Assembly: GCA_903970555.1 (NCBI GenBank)
Contig: CAJCJD010000219.1
Coordinates: forward strand, 1-36,485
DNA: 36,485 bases
Direction of reading: 5' to 3'
Source of the DNA: Vulcanimicrobiota bacterium
Lineage (GTDB): Bacteria > Pseudomonadota > Gammaproteobacteria > Xanthomonadales > Rhodanobacteraceae
Shown piece after piece: positions 7,346 through 15,694 of the stretch. Position numbers and translations under genes: made by a program. The notes below the pieces were generated by a model. It made no database searches, had not been told where the DNA came from, and saw only the letters and a list, made by a program, of their open reading frames with translations. Within the stretch, counting starts at the first letter, position 1. Each line of letters starts with the position of its first letter.

Positions 7346-8407
7346 ATGTTGCTTACAGGTCAACGCGTTGTCCAAAAAATGCAGCCTCGCAACAACTGGT
7401 ATCGCCATCTGTATGTGATGTGTCTTCTGGCTTGCTCGACGTGTGCCGCTTACGCACAGTCCTCGCCCCAACCATTACCACTTTCAAGCACGATCCCGAA
7501 ACTGGCACCTGTGGTCGTTACCGGCGTGTTGCCGGGACCTGCGTTGTGGAAGGTGAGTAAAGGCAATCACGTGATGTGGATACTCGGGCTGACCTCTCCA
7601 GTGCCCAAGAACATGCAATGGAAATCCGCGGAGGTTGAAGATCGGATCGCGGCATCGCAAGCCTTGCTGAGGGCACCAAGTTTGGAGATTGGCGTGCGGA
7701 CCAGCTTCTTCCAAAGCGGGCTCATGCCGACGAAATCCGACATGAAAAACAATCCGAATGAGAAAACCTTGCAGGACGTGCTGACACCGGAACTGTATCA
7801 ACACTGGCGCGTGCAAAAGGCCAACTTTCTACCGGGCAACCAACGCGTGGAACACATGCGCCCGATCTTTGCCGGTCGCGAACTGTATGAGGCCGCTCTC
7901 AAGCATTACGGTCTCGTCGATCAGAATGGCTTGGAGAACACAATTTACAAAATGGCCCATCACGATAGGGTCAATATAGTCGACACGTCGTATCGGTTGA
8001 TGTTGAGCCATCCAGGCGGCTCCCTTCAATCATTGACTAACAAGTCCATGGACGATCAACGTTGCCTAGGCCAAGTGATGGATGCCCTCGACCAGGATCT
8101 TGCCCAAACGACGGCACGTGCAAATGCTTGGGCGACCGGCGATATCGACACGCTGAAATCGGTGCTGGCGCAAGCGCAACAGGATGCTTGTCTGTCGACG
8201 ATCGGCGACTCCCCCTTTGCGAAAGCGCTCGACATCGAGGACGCAGAAAATCAAGTCGAAAAGTCGTGGATCGCTACGGCTGAGCGTGCACTCGATCAAA
8301 ACACCCAGACCGTCGCCGTGTTGCCCATGAACCAATTGCTCGCGTCGAACGGCTACCTGAGCGTGCTGCAATCGGACGGTTACATCGTACAGGCGCCAAC
8401 GGAATGA
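7346..8407 (+). CDS. TraB/GumN family protein
   Basis: Exported protein of about 353 aa. The TraB/GumN signature is near the mature N-terminus: ALWKVSKGNHVMWILGL, which aligns with the family pattern pLWkv-kg-h-lyllG. It is followed by the expected helix with paired hydrophobic and acidic residues (W..AEVEDRIAASQALL). C-terminal VAVLPMNQLLASNGYLSVLQSDGY matches the family's closing segment. The ATG at 7346 is favoured because AAGGGA lies just upstream; an ATG at 7259 would add 29 unlikely residues, and the ATG at 7379 (MQPRNNW) would also give a usable signal peptide ending AYAQ. The family's proposed activity is debated (GumN-like, putative metalloprotease fold), so I make no functional claim. 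It is monocistronic, between a terminator and leucine dehydrogenase. Confidence 0.75.
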   Translation: MLLTGQRVVQKMQPRNNWYRHLYVMCLLACSTCAAYAQSSPQPLPLSSTIPKLAPVVVTGVLPGPALWKVSKGNHVMWILGLTSPVPKNMQWKSAEVEDRIAASQALLRAPSLEIGVRTSFFQSGLMPTKSDMKNNPNEKTLQDVLTPELYQHWRVQKANFLPGNQRVEHMRPIFAGRELYEAALKHYGLVDQNGLENTIYKMAHHDRVNIVDTSYRLMLSHPGGSLQSLTNKSMDDQRCLGQVMDALDQDLAQTTARANAWATGDIDTLKSVLAQAQQDACLSTIGDSPFAKALDIEDAENQVEKSWIATAERALDQNTQTVAVLPMNQLLASNGYLSVLQSDGYIVQAPTE

Positions 8408-8709
8408 CTTTGGAGTGCTGATTGCACGTTCGGATGTAGCACTTCGCGGCGCGTTAAGCCTTCATGAGTTGTTATTGCGGGTGCCTGGGCCGGCGTCCAT
8501 GGTGATGCTGCGAAACAACGGCCCGGCCGCCCTTTTGCTGCGCCGCATCAGACCCCCTTTTGGGAGTCGTACTAAACTTATTGGGCTAACTCCTCGCCCC
8601 AGCCTCTTGCTGGGGCTTTGAGTTTCAAGCGCCAGGTCCTTGGCGGGGCCGAACGCTTCCTACATAGGTTGCCAACCCCGGCACCGACATACGTGGAGTT
8701 CATGTTCCA
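8408..8709. other. Intergenic region upstream of leucine dehydrogenase
   Basis: A 302-nt non-coding gap. It holds a GC-rich hairpin at 8596-8616 about 90 nt before the dehydrogenase start. A weak GGAG at 8694-8697 is the only ribosome-binding candidate for that gene. No convincing promoter boxes or gene were seen. Confidence 0.55.
8596..8616 (+). terminator. Hairpin in leader of leucine dehydrogenase
   Basis: gccccagc and gctggggc form a perfect 8-bp stem with a 5-nt loop, followed by tttgagttt. The T-tract is short. It could terminate the TraB/GumN transcript or act as a leader hairpin of the dehydrogenase mRNA. Confidence 0.45.
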
Positions 8710-9813
8710 ATGATTTTCGAAACCATCGCCAAAACAGGCCACGAAGAAGTCGTCTTCTGCCACAACAAGGACGCCGGCCTGAAGGCCATCATTGCGATCC
8801 ATAACACGGTGCTGGGTCCGGCACTGGGCGGCCTGCGCATGTGGCCGTACAAGACCGAGCAGGATGCCGTGAACGACGTGCTGCGTCTGTCGCGCGGCAT
8901 GACCTACAAGAACGCCGTGGCTGGCCTGAACCTGGGTGGCGGCAAGGCGGTGATCATCGGCGATCCGTCGAAGGACAAGTCCGAAGCGCTGTTCCGCGCG
9001 TTCGGCCGCTTCGTCAACTCGCTCAACGGCCGCTACATCACGGCTGAAGACGTGGGCATCGACGTGAACGACATGGAATATGTGTTCCGCGAAACCGAAT
9101 ACGTGACCGGCGTGCACCAGGTGCACGGTGGTTCGGGCGATCCGTCGCCGTTCACTGCGTACGGCACGCTGCAGGGCCTGATGGCCGCGCTGAACTTCAA
9201 GCACGGCAACGAAGACGTGGGCAAATACAGCTACGCCGTGCAGGGCGCCGGCCATGTGGGTAGCGAGTTCATCAAGCTGCTGCGTGAACAGGGCGCGAAG
9301 GTATTCGTGACCGACATCAACAAAGATGCCGTGCAGCGCTGCGTGGACGAGCTGGGCTGCGAAGCCGTGGGCCTGGACGAGATCTACGACGTCGACGCCG
9401 ACGTGTACTCGCCCTGCGCACTGGGCGGCACGGTGAACGAGCAAACCATCGATCGCATTAAGGCGAAGATCATCTGCGGCGCGGCCAACAACCAGCTGGC
9501 CACCGATTCGATTGGCGATGAACTGCAGCGTCGCGGCGTGCTGTACGCGCCGGACTATGCCGTGAACGCCGGCGGCGTGATGAACGTGTCGCTGGAAATC
9601 GACGGCTACAACCGCGAGCGTGCGATGCGCATGATGCGCACGATCTACTACAACCTGGGTCGCATTTTCGAAATCAGCAAGACCGAGAACGTGCCGACCT
9701 ACAAGGCTGCCGACCGCCTGGCCGAGGAGCGCATCACCTCCATCGGCAAGATCAAGCTGCCGCATATGGGCAATGGCGCACCGCGCTTTGCCGGCCGCAT
9801 GCGCGGTCAGTAA
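8710..9813 (+). CDS. Leucine dehydrogenase (Glu/Leu/Phe/Val dehydrogenase family)
   Basis: NAD-dependent oxidative deaminase of branched-chain amino acids, giving 2-oxoacids (2-oxoisocaproate from leucine) and ammonia. Length 367 aa, normal for leucine dehydrogenase. Visible signatures: PALGGLRMWPY, the substrate/catalytic lysines in MTYKNAVAGLNLGGGKAV (Lys67, Lys79), and the Rossmann loop GAGHVGSE (from Gly179). IICGAANNQL and YAPDYAVNAGGVMNV are the typical C-terminal nucleotide/substrate segments. The absence of a larger N-terminal domain separates it from glutamate dehydrogenase; phenylalanine and valine dehydrogenases are close alternatives. It feeds the same catabolic route as the acyl-CoA genes 15-27 kb downstream. 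The only nearby start is the ATG at 8710, with GGAG 12 nt away. Confidence 0.9.
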   Translation: MIFETIAKTGHEEVVFCHNKDAGLKAIIAIHNTVLGPALGGLRMWPYKTEQDAVNDVLRLSRGMTYKNAVAGLNLGGGKAVIIGDPSKDKSEALFRAFGRFVNSLNGRYITAEDVGIDVNDMEYVFRETEYVTGVHQVHGGSGDPSPFTAYGTLQGLMAALNFKHGNEDVGKYSYAVQGAGHVGSEFIKLLREQGAKVFVTDINKDAVQRCVDELGCEAVGLDEIYDVDADVYSPCALGGTVNEQTIDRIKAKIICGAANNQLATDSIGDELQRRGVLYAPDYAVNAGGVMNVSLEIDGYNRERAMRMMRTIYYNLGRIFEISKTENVPTYKAADRLAEERITSIGKIKLPHMGNGAPRFAGRMRGQ

Positions 9814-9835
9814 AAACTGCACTGTTGGGTGTTGA

Positions 9836-9865
9836 AAAACGCCGGCCTTTGGTCGGCGTTTTTTT
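9836..9865 (+). terminator. Rho-independent terminator of leucine dehydrogenase gene
   Basis: aacgccggcc and ggtcggcgtt pair (one G-U) around a TTT loop, and a run of seven T follows. It lies 22 nt after the stop. Confidence 0.92.
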
Positions 9866-10127
9866 ATGTCACGGGGTGTGCTGGGAGCCCGAAAATCTGT
9901 AACAGTTCTGCTAGACTCCCATCGTAAGAAAAAGTGTTGTAAGGCTTTGCCCGCATTGGGAAAGCTCAGGGGGCCCGTACAACGGGTTAGGGAACAAATC
10001 GAATCTCCTCACGGCCCAGTGCGTTATCCGGCTGCCGTTCGCTTCGCCGAACTTTTCCACGGCGGGTGCGTGGCCGATGATGAAGGTGTCCATGAGGGAC
10101 GCAGTAGAGCAAGAGCAGGCAGTGTGT
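9866..10127. promoter_or_regulatory. Leader/promoter region of the aryl polyene operon
   Basis: This 262-nt gap must contain the promoter for the pigment operon, as a terminator ends the gene before it. The best -10 candidate is the extended motif TGCTAGACT (9909-9917), but no good -35 sits 17 nt upstream, so a regulator-dependent promoter is possible. No gene is supported here. Confidence 0.4.
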
Positions 10128-10397
10128 ATGAGCGCAATCATGGAAACCGGGATCAGCGATGAGGACATCCTGCTCAGGCTCAAGGATGTGCTGCGCGAAA
10201 CATTCGAAATCGATCCGTCGCGGGTCAATCCGGATGCACACCTGTTCACCGACCTGGAACTGGACAGCATCGACGCCGTCGATCTGGCGATCCAGGTGCA
10301 GGACATGACCGGCATGCGCATCAAGCCCGAGGACTTCAAGAACGTGCGGACCGTCGGTGACGTGATCGCCACCGTACGCACGTTGCTAACCCGCTGA
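10128..10397 (+). CDS. Acyl carrier protein of the aryl polyene cluster (first ACP)
   Basis: Carrier protein of 89 aa from the ATG at 10128 (AGG 8 nt upstream). An upstream ATG at 10077 would add 17 residues and one at 10140 would remove 4. The 4'-phosphopantetheine site is ELDSIDAVDL with Ser47; helix 1 (DILLRLKDVLRETFEIDPSRVNPDAHLF) and the C-terminal helix (VGDVIATVRTLL) are typical. It opens the operon and probably carries the growing polyene chain or the starter, in parallel with the second ACP at 17208 (compare the ApeE/ApeF pair of Enterobacterales). The glycosyltransferase starts 14 nt later. Confidence 0.88.
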   Translation: MSAIMETGISDEDILLRLKDVLRETFEIDPSRVNPDAHLFTDLELDSIDAVDLAIQVQDMTGMRIKPEDFKNVRTVGDVIATVRTLLTR

Positions 10398-10411
10398 ACG
10401 GCCAGCCTGGC

Positions 10412-11194
10412 ATGCCGTATGCGCCAGCATCCGCCGGGGACGATTTTCAGCCCTGCGCGCTGATCCCGATCTACAACCATAAGGACACCATCGCCGCCAC
10501 CGTACAGGCGTTGCGCGCGCATGGTTTGCCGGTGGTAATCGTGGACGATGGCAGCAACGAAGCCACATGCGCCGTGCTCAAGGCACTGGCCGCGAACGAA
10601 CCGGCACTGCGGCTGATCCGCCTGCCGCGCAACGGCGGCAAGGGCCGCGCGCTGACAGCCGGATTGATCGCCGCGCGCGATGCCGGCTACAGCCACGCAT
10701 TGCAGATCGACGCCGATGGCCAGCACAACGCCGCCGATGTACCGCGTTTTCTTGCCGAAGGTCGCGCCCATCCACAAGCATTGATCTGCGGCCAGCCGAT
10801 CTATGACGAAAGCGTACCCCGCGCACGCCTGTATGGCCGCTATGTCACGCACGTTTGCGTGTGGATGGAAACACTCTCGTTCACGCTGCGTGATTCGATG
10901 TGCGGTTACCGTCTGTATCCGCTGGAAGCAACCTGTGCCGAAATCGATCGCGCCCCCCTGCCCTCGCGCATGGATTTCGACACGGAAGTGGCGGTGCGTC
11001 TGATTTGGCGCGGCGTGCGGGTGCGCAATCTGCCCACCCGGGTCATCTACCCTGAAAACGGGCTTTCCCATTTCCACATGCTGCACGACAACCTGCGTAT
11101 TTCCGCCATGCATACCCGGCTGTTGCTGGGCATGATTCCGCGCGTGCCGATGCTGCTGTGGCGCAAGCGCCGGGGGACGGCATGGGTTGCATGA
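10412..11194 (+). CDS. Family 2 glycosyltransferase of the aryl polyene cluster
   Basis: Cytoplasmic GT-A type glycosyltransferase, 260 aa, of the dolichyl-phosphate-mannose-synthase-like GT2 group. Motifs: N-terminal ALIPIYNHKDT, VVIVDDGSNEAT (nucleotide-binding Asp pair), NGGKGRALTAGL, then DADGQH (metal-binding DxD-like). It has no transmembrane segments, although the C-terminus is basic (LLWRKRRG). GT2 enzymes are a standard part of aryl polyene/xanthomonadin clusters and are thought to help attach the pigment to its lipid or sugar anchor. In some clusters this domain is fused to an LpxL-type acyltransferase; here that acyltransferase is a separate gene at 18639. Sugar donor unknown. Confidence 0.85.
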   Translation: MPYAPASAGDDFQPCALIPIYNHKDTIAATVQALRAHGLPVVIVDDGSNEATCAVLKALAANEPALRLIRLPRNGGKGRALTAGLIAARDAGYSHALQIDADGQHNAADVPRFLAEGRAHPQALICGQPIYDESVPRARLYGRYVTHVCVWMETLSFTLRDSMCGYRLYPLEATCAEIDRAPLPSRMDFDTEVAVRLIWRGVRVRNLPTRVIYPENGLSHFHMLHDNLRISAMHTRLLLGMIPRVPMLLWRKRRGTAWVA

Positions 11195-11214
11195 TCGGTA
11201 TGCGCAACGCGTTT

Positions 11215-11265
11215 ACTCCTCCTCCTGCTTGTCCCACGGGGACTACCTTCGGGTCGCGAGGGAGG
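11215..11265. repeat. Hairpin repeat inside the pigment operon, copy 1
   Basis: Located 20 nt after the glycosyltransferase stop. The 28-nt core (11230-11257, tgtcccac-g-gggactacc ... gggtcgc) matches copy 2 at 15646-15673 except for one base. Flanking pyrimidine-rich (cctcctcctgc) and purine-rich (gcgagggagg) arms can pair imperfectly. It separates two pigment genes that elsewhere in the operon would overlap or nearly touch. Confidence 0.75.
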
Positions 11266-11379
11266 CTGGGAGGGGGTGAGGCTTTTCAGCAAGCCTCCAC
11301 AACCCCACTCCACGCCCCCCCTGCTCGCAGGCGAGGAAGTGGTTTTCGGGTTGAGAGGGTTATCGGGCGCGTTTTCTCG

Positions 11380-11973
11380 ATGCTGCTTCTTTGCGTTGCT
11401 TTAAGCGTGCACGCGCAAGCTTCCTCACCGGATCTTTTGCATACGGTGTTGGGTGAGCTAAGCCAACACAGCGCAGTACGCGCCGCGTTCAACCAGCAAC
11501 GCCAAAACCCTGCCTTGACGCAAGCGCAAGACAGCAGCGGGCAACTGTTGTTCGTCACCGGGCACGGCATGCTGTGGCAAGTGCAGCAGCCGTATCAAGA
11601 AACGCTGGCGCTCACCGGCAGCAAGACTTCGCGTATCGATGCCGCCGGCCACATGCAGCCCGTACGCAACGAGCGCGGCGTCGGCCAGATCTCGCAGATG
11701 CTGCAATCGATGCTGGCTGGCCAACTCGATACTGTGCTGCGTCAGTTTAATGTCAGCGTGGAGGGAACCCCTGCTCAGTGGACGCTGCACTTCACACCGA
11801 AACAAGCACGCGTGGCACAGGTGCTGCGCAGCATTCAGCTTGATGGCGGCGCATTTTTGCAGGGCATCCGCATCGACATGCAGGATGGCACTCAAACCGA
11901 TATCCGCATGACCGACACTCGCGACGCCGGCCCGCTGACCGCGCTGGAAAAGCAAGCGCTCGGCCTGCCATGA
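11380..11973 (+). CDS. LolA-like outer-membrane lipoprotein carrier protein
   Basis: Periplasmic LolA-fold protein (COG2834-like), about 197 aa, a regular member of aryl polyene clusters (ApeL-like). The mature region begins SSPDLLHTVLGELSQHSAVRAAF, resembling LolA's start, with later LFVTGHGMLWQVQQPY, the beta-strand typical of LolA (y..G.l.w....p). It presumably helps move the lipid-linked pigment across the periplasm with the MMPL exporter. The frame is open back to 11158, but the upstream part runs through the repeat at 11215-11265 and is not protein-like. The ATG at 11380 gives a short hydrophobic leader (MLLLCVALSVHAQ) without positive charges, so the 5' end is uncertain. The stop overlaps the exporter start (ATGA). 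Confidence 0.78.
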   Translation: MLLLCVALSVHAQASSPDLLHTVLGELSQHSAVRAAFNQQRQNPALTQAQDSSGQLLFVTGHGMLWQVQQPYQETLALTGSKTSRIDAAGHMQPVRNERGVGQISQMLQSMLAGQLDTVLRQFNVSVEGTPAQWTLHFTPKQARVAQVLRSIQLDGGAFLQGIRIDMQDGTQTDIRMTDTRDAGPLTALEKQALGLP

Positions 11974-14333
11974 ATCAACAGGGTCTGTGGCTGCGTGCAG
12001 GATGGTTCGCTGCGGCGACGCTGCTGATGGCCCTGTTTGGTGCGTGGTTGCTGTTTGGCCGTGATCGCTCGCCAATCCAGACCGACTTGCTGGCGATGCT
12101 GCCTGCGACCGAACGCAATCCGCTCGCCGAAGTCGCCGCGCAACGGTTGGCGCATGCCAACGGCGATCGCGTGATTCTGCTGGTGGCCAACGCCGATGAC
12201 GATCGTGCGAAAGCCGCCGCACGCGAACTCGGCCATGCCTTAGCCAAGGACAACGTCTTCGCCTCCGTCACGGCCGAGCTGCCACCATTCGATTTGCAGC
12301 AATGGGTGGCGCCATATCTCGCACACCGCTTCACACTACTGACCGATGCCGATCGCACGGCACTCGCGCAGCCCGGCTATAACCCGGCGCAAGCGCTGGC
12401 GCAACGCGTGAACGAGCCGTTTGCCACGGGCGTTGGAACGCGCTTGCAGGACGACCCATTCGGATGGCTGCAGCACTGGATGGATCAGCAACCGTGGAGT
12501 CGCTCGCCACTGGTGCCGGAAGACAATCTTCTGACCGCGCATCGCGACGACGGCAGCTACGTATTGGTGACGGCGACGCTCAACGGCTCGTCGTATGACG
12601 ATGTCATACAAAAGCGTGCACTGAACGCCATTGATCAAGCCGAACAAACCATCGAGCGCGATCAACCGGGTACGCGCCTGCTGCGTACTGGCGCGTTGTT
12701 TTACGCTGCTGCTGCGCGCGCCGGTGCGGAACACGACGTGCATGTGGTTGGATGGATCTCCACCATCGGCATTGCCTTATTGTTGCTTGGCGTGTTTCGC
12801 TCGCCCGGTCCGCTGCTGTTAGCCTTTCTTTCCACCGGCATCGGCATTGTCGCCGCCACGACGGTAAGCGTGCTGGTGTTCGGGCAGATCTATCTGCTGA
12901 CACTTGTGTTCGGCGCAGCACTGCTGGGCGAGGCGGTGGATTACTCCATCCAGTATCTCAGTGCGCGCGCAAACGCCGGCGACGCGTGGGAACCACGTAA
13001 AGGTCTGCGTCAAGTACGCCCTGCACTGCTGCTGGCGCTAGGTACGTCGCTGCTGGGCTACGCACTGCTTGGCCTGGTGCCTTTTGCCGCCCTGCGCCAG
13101 ATGGCCTGCTTTGCGATGACCGGCATGACCGCGGCCTGTCTCAGCGTGTTTTGGTTGTTGCCCGCACTGTTGCAGCGTGCAGCCAAGCCGCTTTCTACCG
13201 CTTCCGTTAGCGTTGCTTTGGCGTTGCAAAACGCAGTGGCGCGCTTTGCATCCGGACGCCGCGGTATCGCGCTTGCCATCGTGCTAATGGTGTTGGCAAT
13301 ACCGGGCTGGTGGCAGTTGCGTCACGACGACGATGTGCATTTGCTGGTCGCGCCGCCCGTAACGCTCGCCGCCCAGGAAGCCACGATTCGAGATATCACC
13401 GGCCTCGGCAACGGCACGCAGTTTTACCTGGTGCAAGGCGCGGACAGCGAGCAGGTGTTGCAACGCGAGGAAGCGCTGGAACAACGGCTGCAAAGCATGG
13501 TCGACGCGAGTCAGTTGCAAGGCTGGTTAGGCGTGGCCGGCATGGTGCCTTCGATGCAGCGCCAACATGCCAATCAAGCACTGTTGGCGCCTCTGTTCGC
13601 GCAACCTGATCGCATGCGTCAATGGTTGGACGGTGCCGGCTTCCGCCATGACGATATCGAGCGGTTGCTGCAAGCATGGCCCGGCACGCCACTTGAATTG
13701 CAAACGTGGCTGAAGAGTCCACTTGCGACACCCTTCCGCTACCTATGGATGGGCGATGCTGCGCATGACGGCGCAGCCACGCTCGTTTTGCCGCAAGGCG
13801 ATGCATCGTCCGCACTACTGCAGAAAGCCGCTGCGGATTTGCCTGGTGTGACCCTGGTCGACAAGCCTGCCAGCATCTCCGATCTCTTCGGCCGCTATCG
13901 CCGCTATGCCAGCCTCTGGTTATTGGCTGCCATCTTGCTGATCGTGCCCGTGTTTGGCTGGCGCTACAGCCTGCACGATGTGCCACGTGTACTGGCGCCA
14001 CCCGTGCTTGGCATCGCTTTTACGCTTGCGATGCTCGGCTATCTGCATCAGCCGCTGACGCTGTTCCATTGGATGGCGCTGATGCTGGTGCTGGGCGTCG
14101 GTGCGAATTACGCCGTATTTCTGCGCGAAGGCGAACCGCACACCGTGCATCGTCCCGGCGCCATGTACGCGAGCGTGCTGCTTTCGGCGATCACAGCTTT
14201 GCTGTCATTTGGCCTGCTTGCCTTGAGCTCGATGCCCGCGTTACGCGATTTCGGCCTGACGCTTTTGTTGGGTATTGGTTTCACTGCGTTGCTGGTGCCG
14301 ACCAGCGTGGCGCATCGGACAACTTTCTCATGA
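11970..14333 (+). CDS. MMPL/RND-family exporter of the aryl polyene cluster
   Basis: Inner-membrane exporter of 787 aa (COG4258 type, ApeM-like). Two RND half-repeats: TM1 near residues 10-30, a periplasmic loop to about 255, then five helices. The second half has TM7 near 430-450, a loop to about 645 and a final helix bundle. The first TM4 motif is GEAVDYSIQY (Asp324-Tyr325, the usual proton-relay pair). The corresponding second motif reads GVGANYAVFL, with Asn713 where an Asp is common. It is translationally coupled to the LolA-like gene by a 4-nt overlap. Likely role: passing the acylated/glycosylated pigment out of the inner membrane. Confidence 0.85.
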   Translation: MNQQGLWLRAGWFAAATLLMALFGAWLLFGRDRSPIQTDLLAMLPATERNPLAEVAAQRLAHANGDRVILLVANADDDRAKAAARELGHALAKDNVFASVTAELPPFDLQQWVAPYLAHRFTLLTDADRTALAQPGYNPAQALAQRVNEPFATGVGTRLQDDPFGWLQHWMDQQPWSRSPLVPEDNLLTAHRDDGSYVLVTATLNGSSYDDVIQKRALNAIDQAEQTIERDQPGTRLLRTGALFYAAAARAGAEHDVHVVGWISTIGIALLLLGVFRSPGPLLLAFLSTGIGIVAATTVSVLVFGQIYLLTLVFGAALLGEAVDYSIQYLSARANAGDAWEPRKGLRQVRPALLLALGTSLLGYALLGLVPFAALRQMACFAMTGMTAACLSVFWLLPALLQRAAKPLSTASVSVALALQNAVARFASGRRGIALAIVLMVLAIPGWWQLRHDDDVHLLVAPPVTLAAQEATIRDITGLGNGTQFYLVQGADSEQVLQREEALEQRLQSMVDASQLQGWLGVAGMVPSMQRQHANQALLAPLFAQPDRMRQWLDGAGFRHDDIERLLQAWPGTPLELQTWLKSPLATPFRYLWMGDAAHDGAATLVLPQGDASSALLQKAAADLPGVTLVDKPASISDLFGRYRRYASLWLLAAILLIVPVFGWRYSLHDVPRVLAPPVLGIAFTLAMLGYLHQPLTLFHWMALMLVLGVGANYAVFLREGEPHTVHRPGAMYASVLLSAITALLSFGLLALSSMPALRDFGLTLLLGIGFTALLVPTSVAHRTTFS

Positions 14334-14364
14334 TCACTTTTCATTTCGCATGGAGCACTCGCCG

Positions 14365-15588
14365 ATGAAGCGTGTCGTTATCACCGGCATGGGCGGCATT
14401 ACGCCACTGGGACACGACTGGTCGCAGATCGAACCGCGCCTGCGCGAAGGCCGCAACGCCGTGCGTCGTATGCCGGAATGGGATTTCTTCGACTCGCTCA
14501 ACAGTCGCCTTGGCTGTCCCGTCGATGATTTCACATTGCCGGACTGGCCACGCAAACATCTGCGTTCCATGGGCCGCGTCGCGCAACTTGCAGTCGCCGC
14601 CAGCGAGCGTGCGTTGCGCGATGCGGGTCTGCACGGCGATGCCAATATCGGCGACGGTCGCATGGGCGTGGCGTATGGCTCTTCGGGCGGCAGCATCGAA
14701 CCGGTGCGCGTGATGGGGCGCATGCTGGAAACCGGCTCCATGCAAGGTGTCACGGCCACCAGCTACGTGCAGATGATGGCGCATACCACCGCTGTGAACG
14801 TTGGCGTGTTCTTCGGATTGAAAGGGCGCATCGTGCCAACGTCCAGCGCATGCACGTCCGGCAGTCAGGCGATCGGCTTTGGCTACGAAACCATCCAGCA
14901 AGGCAAGCAGAAGCTGATGCTGTGCGGCGGCGCCGAAGAACTTTCCGGCCCGGGCGTGGCGGTGTTCGATACCTTGTTCGCCACAAGCACGCGCAACGAC
15001 GAAGCAAACCTCACACCCCGTCCCTTCGACCGCAACCGCGATGGTCTGGTGGTGGGCGAAGGTGCCGCGACGCTGGTGCTGGAGGAATACGAACATGCGC
15101 GTGCACGCGGTGCGCGCATCTATGCGGAAGTTGTCGGTTTCGGCTGCAATTCGGATGGCAACCACATCACCCAGCCCACCAGCGAAACGATGGCGACAGC
15201 AATGCAATTGGCATTGCAGGATGCCTCTCTCTCCCCGGATGCAATCGGTTACGTCAGCGCGCATGGTACCGCCACCGATCGCGGCGATATCGCCGAAAGT
15301 CACGCCACCGCCAACGTGCTTGGCGCACACGTGCCGATCAGCTCGATGAAAAGCTACGTCGGTCACACGCTGGGTGCCTGCGGTGCGCTCGAATCGTGGT
15401 GGGCGGTGCAGATGATGCGCGAGGGCTGGTTTGCACCGACGATCAACCTCAGCGAACCGGATCCGGCTTGTGCGGAACTGGATTACATCGTCGGCAACGG
15501 ACGTTCGATCCATGCCGACTATGTGATGAACAACAATTTCGCGTTTGGTGGGATCAATACGTCGCTGATCTTCAAGGCTTGCGCGTGA
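14365..15588 (+). CDS. Beta-ketoacyl-ACP synthase (FabF-like, first ketosynthase)
   Basis: Decarboxylating Claisen condensing enzyme, 407 aa, opening with MKRVVITGMGGITPLG. The catalytic triad is complete: Cys163 in SSACTSGSQ, His300 in SAHGTATDRGD and His334 in YVGHTLGACG; NNNFAFGGINTS closes the fold. The start at 14365 is chosen because GGAG lies 9 nt upstream; the ATGs at 14275 and 14350 lack this. It most resembles the ApeR-type ketosynthase. Having its own full active site, it may act separately from the KS/chain-length-factor pair, for example in making a partner acyl chain or in early elongation. It follows the exporter by 31 nt. Confidence 0.9.
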   Translation: MKRVVITGMGGITPLGHDWSQIEPRLREGRNAVRRMPEWDFFDSLNSRLGCPVDDFTLPDWPRKHLRSMGRVAQLAVAASERALRDAGLHGDANIGDGRMGVAYGSSGGSIEPVRVMGRMLETGSMQGVTATSYVQMMAHTTAVNVGVFFGLKGRIVPTSSACTSGSQAIGFGYETIQQGKQKLMLCGGAEELSGPGVAVFDTLFATSTRNDEANLTPRPFDRNRDGLVVGEGAATLVLEEYEHARARGARIYAEVVGFGCNSDGNHITQPTSETMATAMQLALQDASLSPDAIGYVSAHGTATDRGDIAESHATANVLGAHVPISSMKSYVGHTLGACGALESWWAVQMMREGWFAPTINLSEPDPACAELDYIVGNGRSIHADYVMNNNFAFGGINTSLIFKACA

Positions 15589-15631
15589 TGTTTACGCTTT
15601 CGCCCCAAAACAACCGCTGGCCCGATGCGAG

Positions 15632-15681
15632 CTCCCTCCCCTGCATGTCCCACAGGGACTACCTTCGGGTCGCAGGGGAGG
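15632..15681. repeat. Hairpin repeat inside the pigment operon, copy 2
   Basis: Perfect arms ctcccctgc and gcaggggag enclose the 28-nt core shared with copy 1 (11230-11257), itself containing gtccc-aca-gggac. It lies 43 nt after the first ketosynthase stop and 13 nt before the chain-length-factor-like gene, whose only Shine-Dalgarno-like sequence (GGAGG, 15677-15681) is the repeat's right arm. Confidence 0.8.
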
Positions 15682-15694
15682 CGCTGAGCGCGAC

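Noticed and set aside
8578..9822. Long minus-strand open frame (414 codons) opposite leucine dehydrogenase
   Set aside because: It is the antisense of a highly conserved gene. The His/Ala/Val-rich translation has no domain; GC-rich codon bias leaves antisense frames open.
9911..11113. Minus-strand frame of 400 codons over the ACP and glycosyltransferase
   Set aside because: The plus strand has clear ACP and GT2 motifs in the same stretch; the antisense translation has no recognisable family pattern.
11158..11379. N-terminal extension of the LolA-like gene back to the ATG at 11158
   Set aside because: It overlaps the GT2 3' end and passes through the hairpin repeat; the translated part is low-complexity and precedes the signal peptide.
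14341..15513. Minus-strand frame of 390 codons opposite the first ketosynthase
   Set aside because: Antisense of a gene with a complete catalytic triad; no independent signal.
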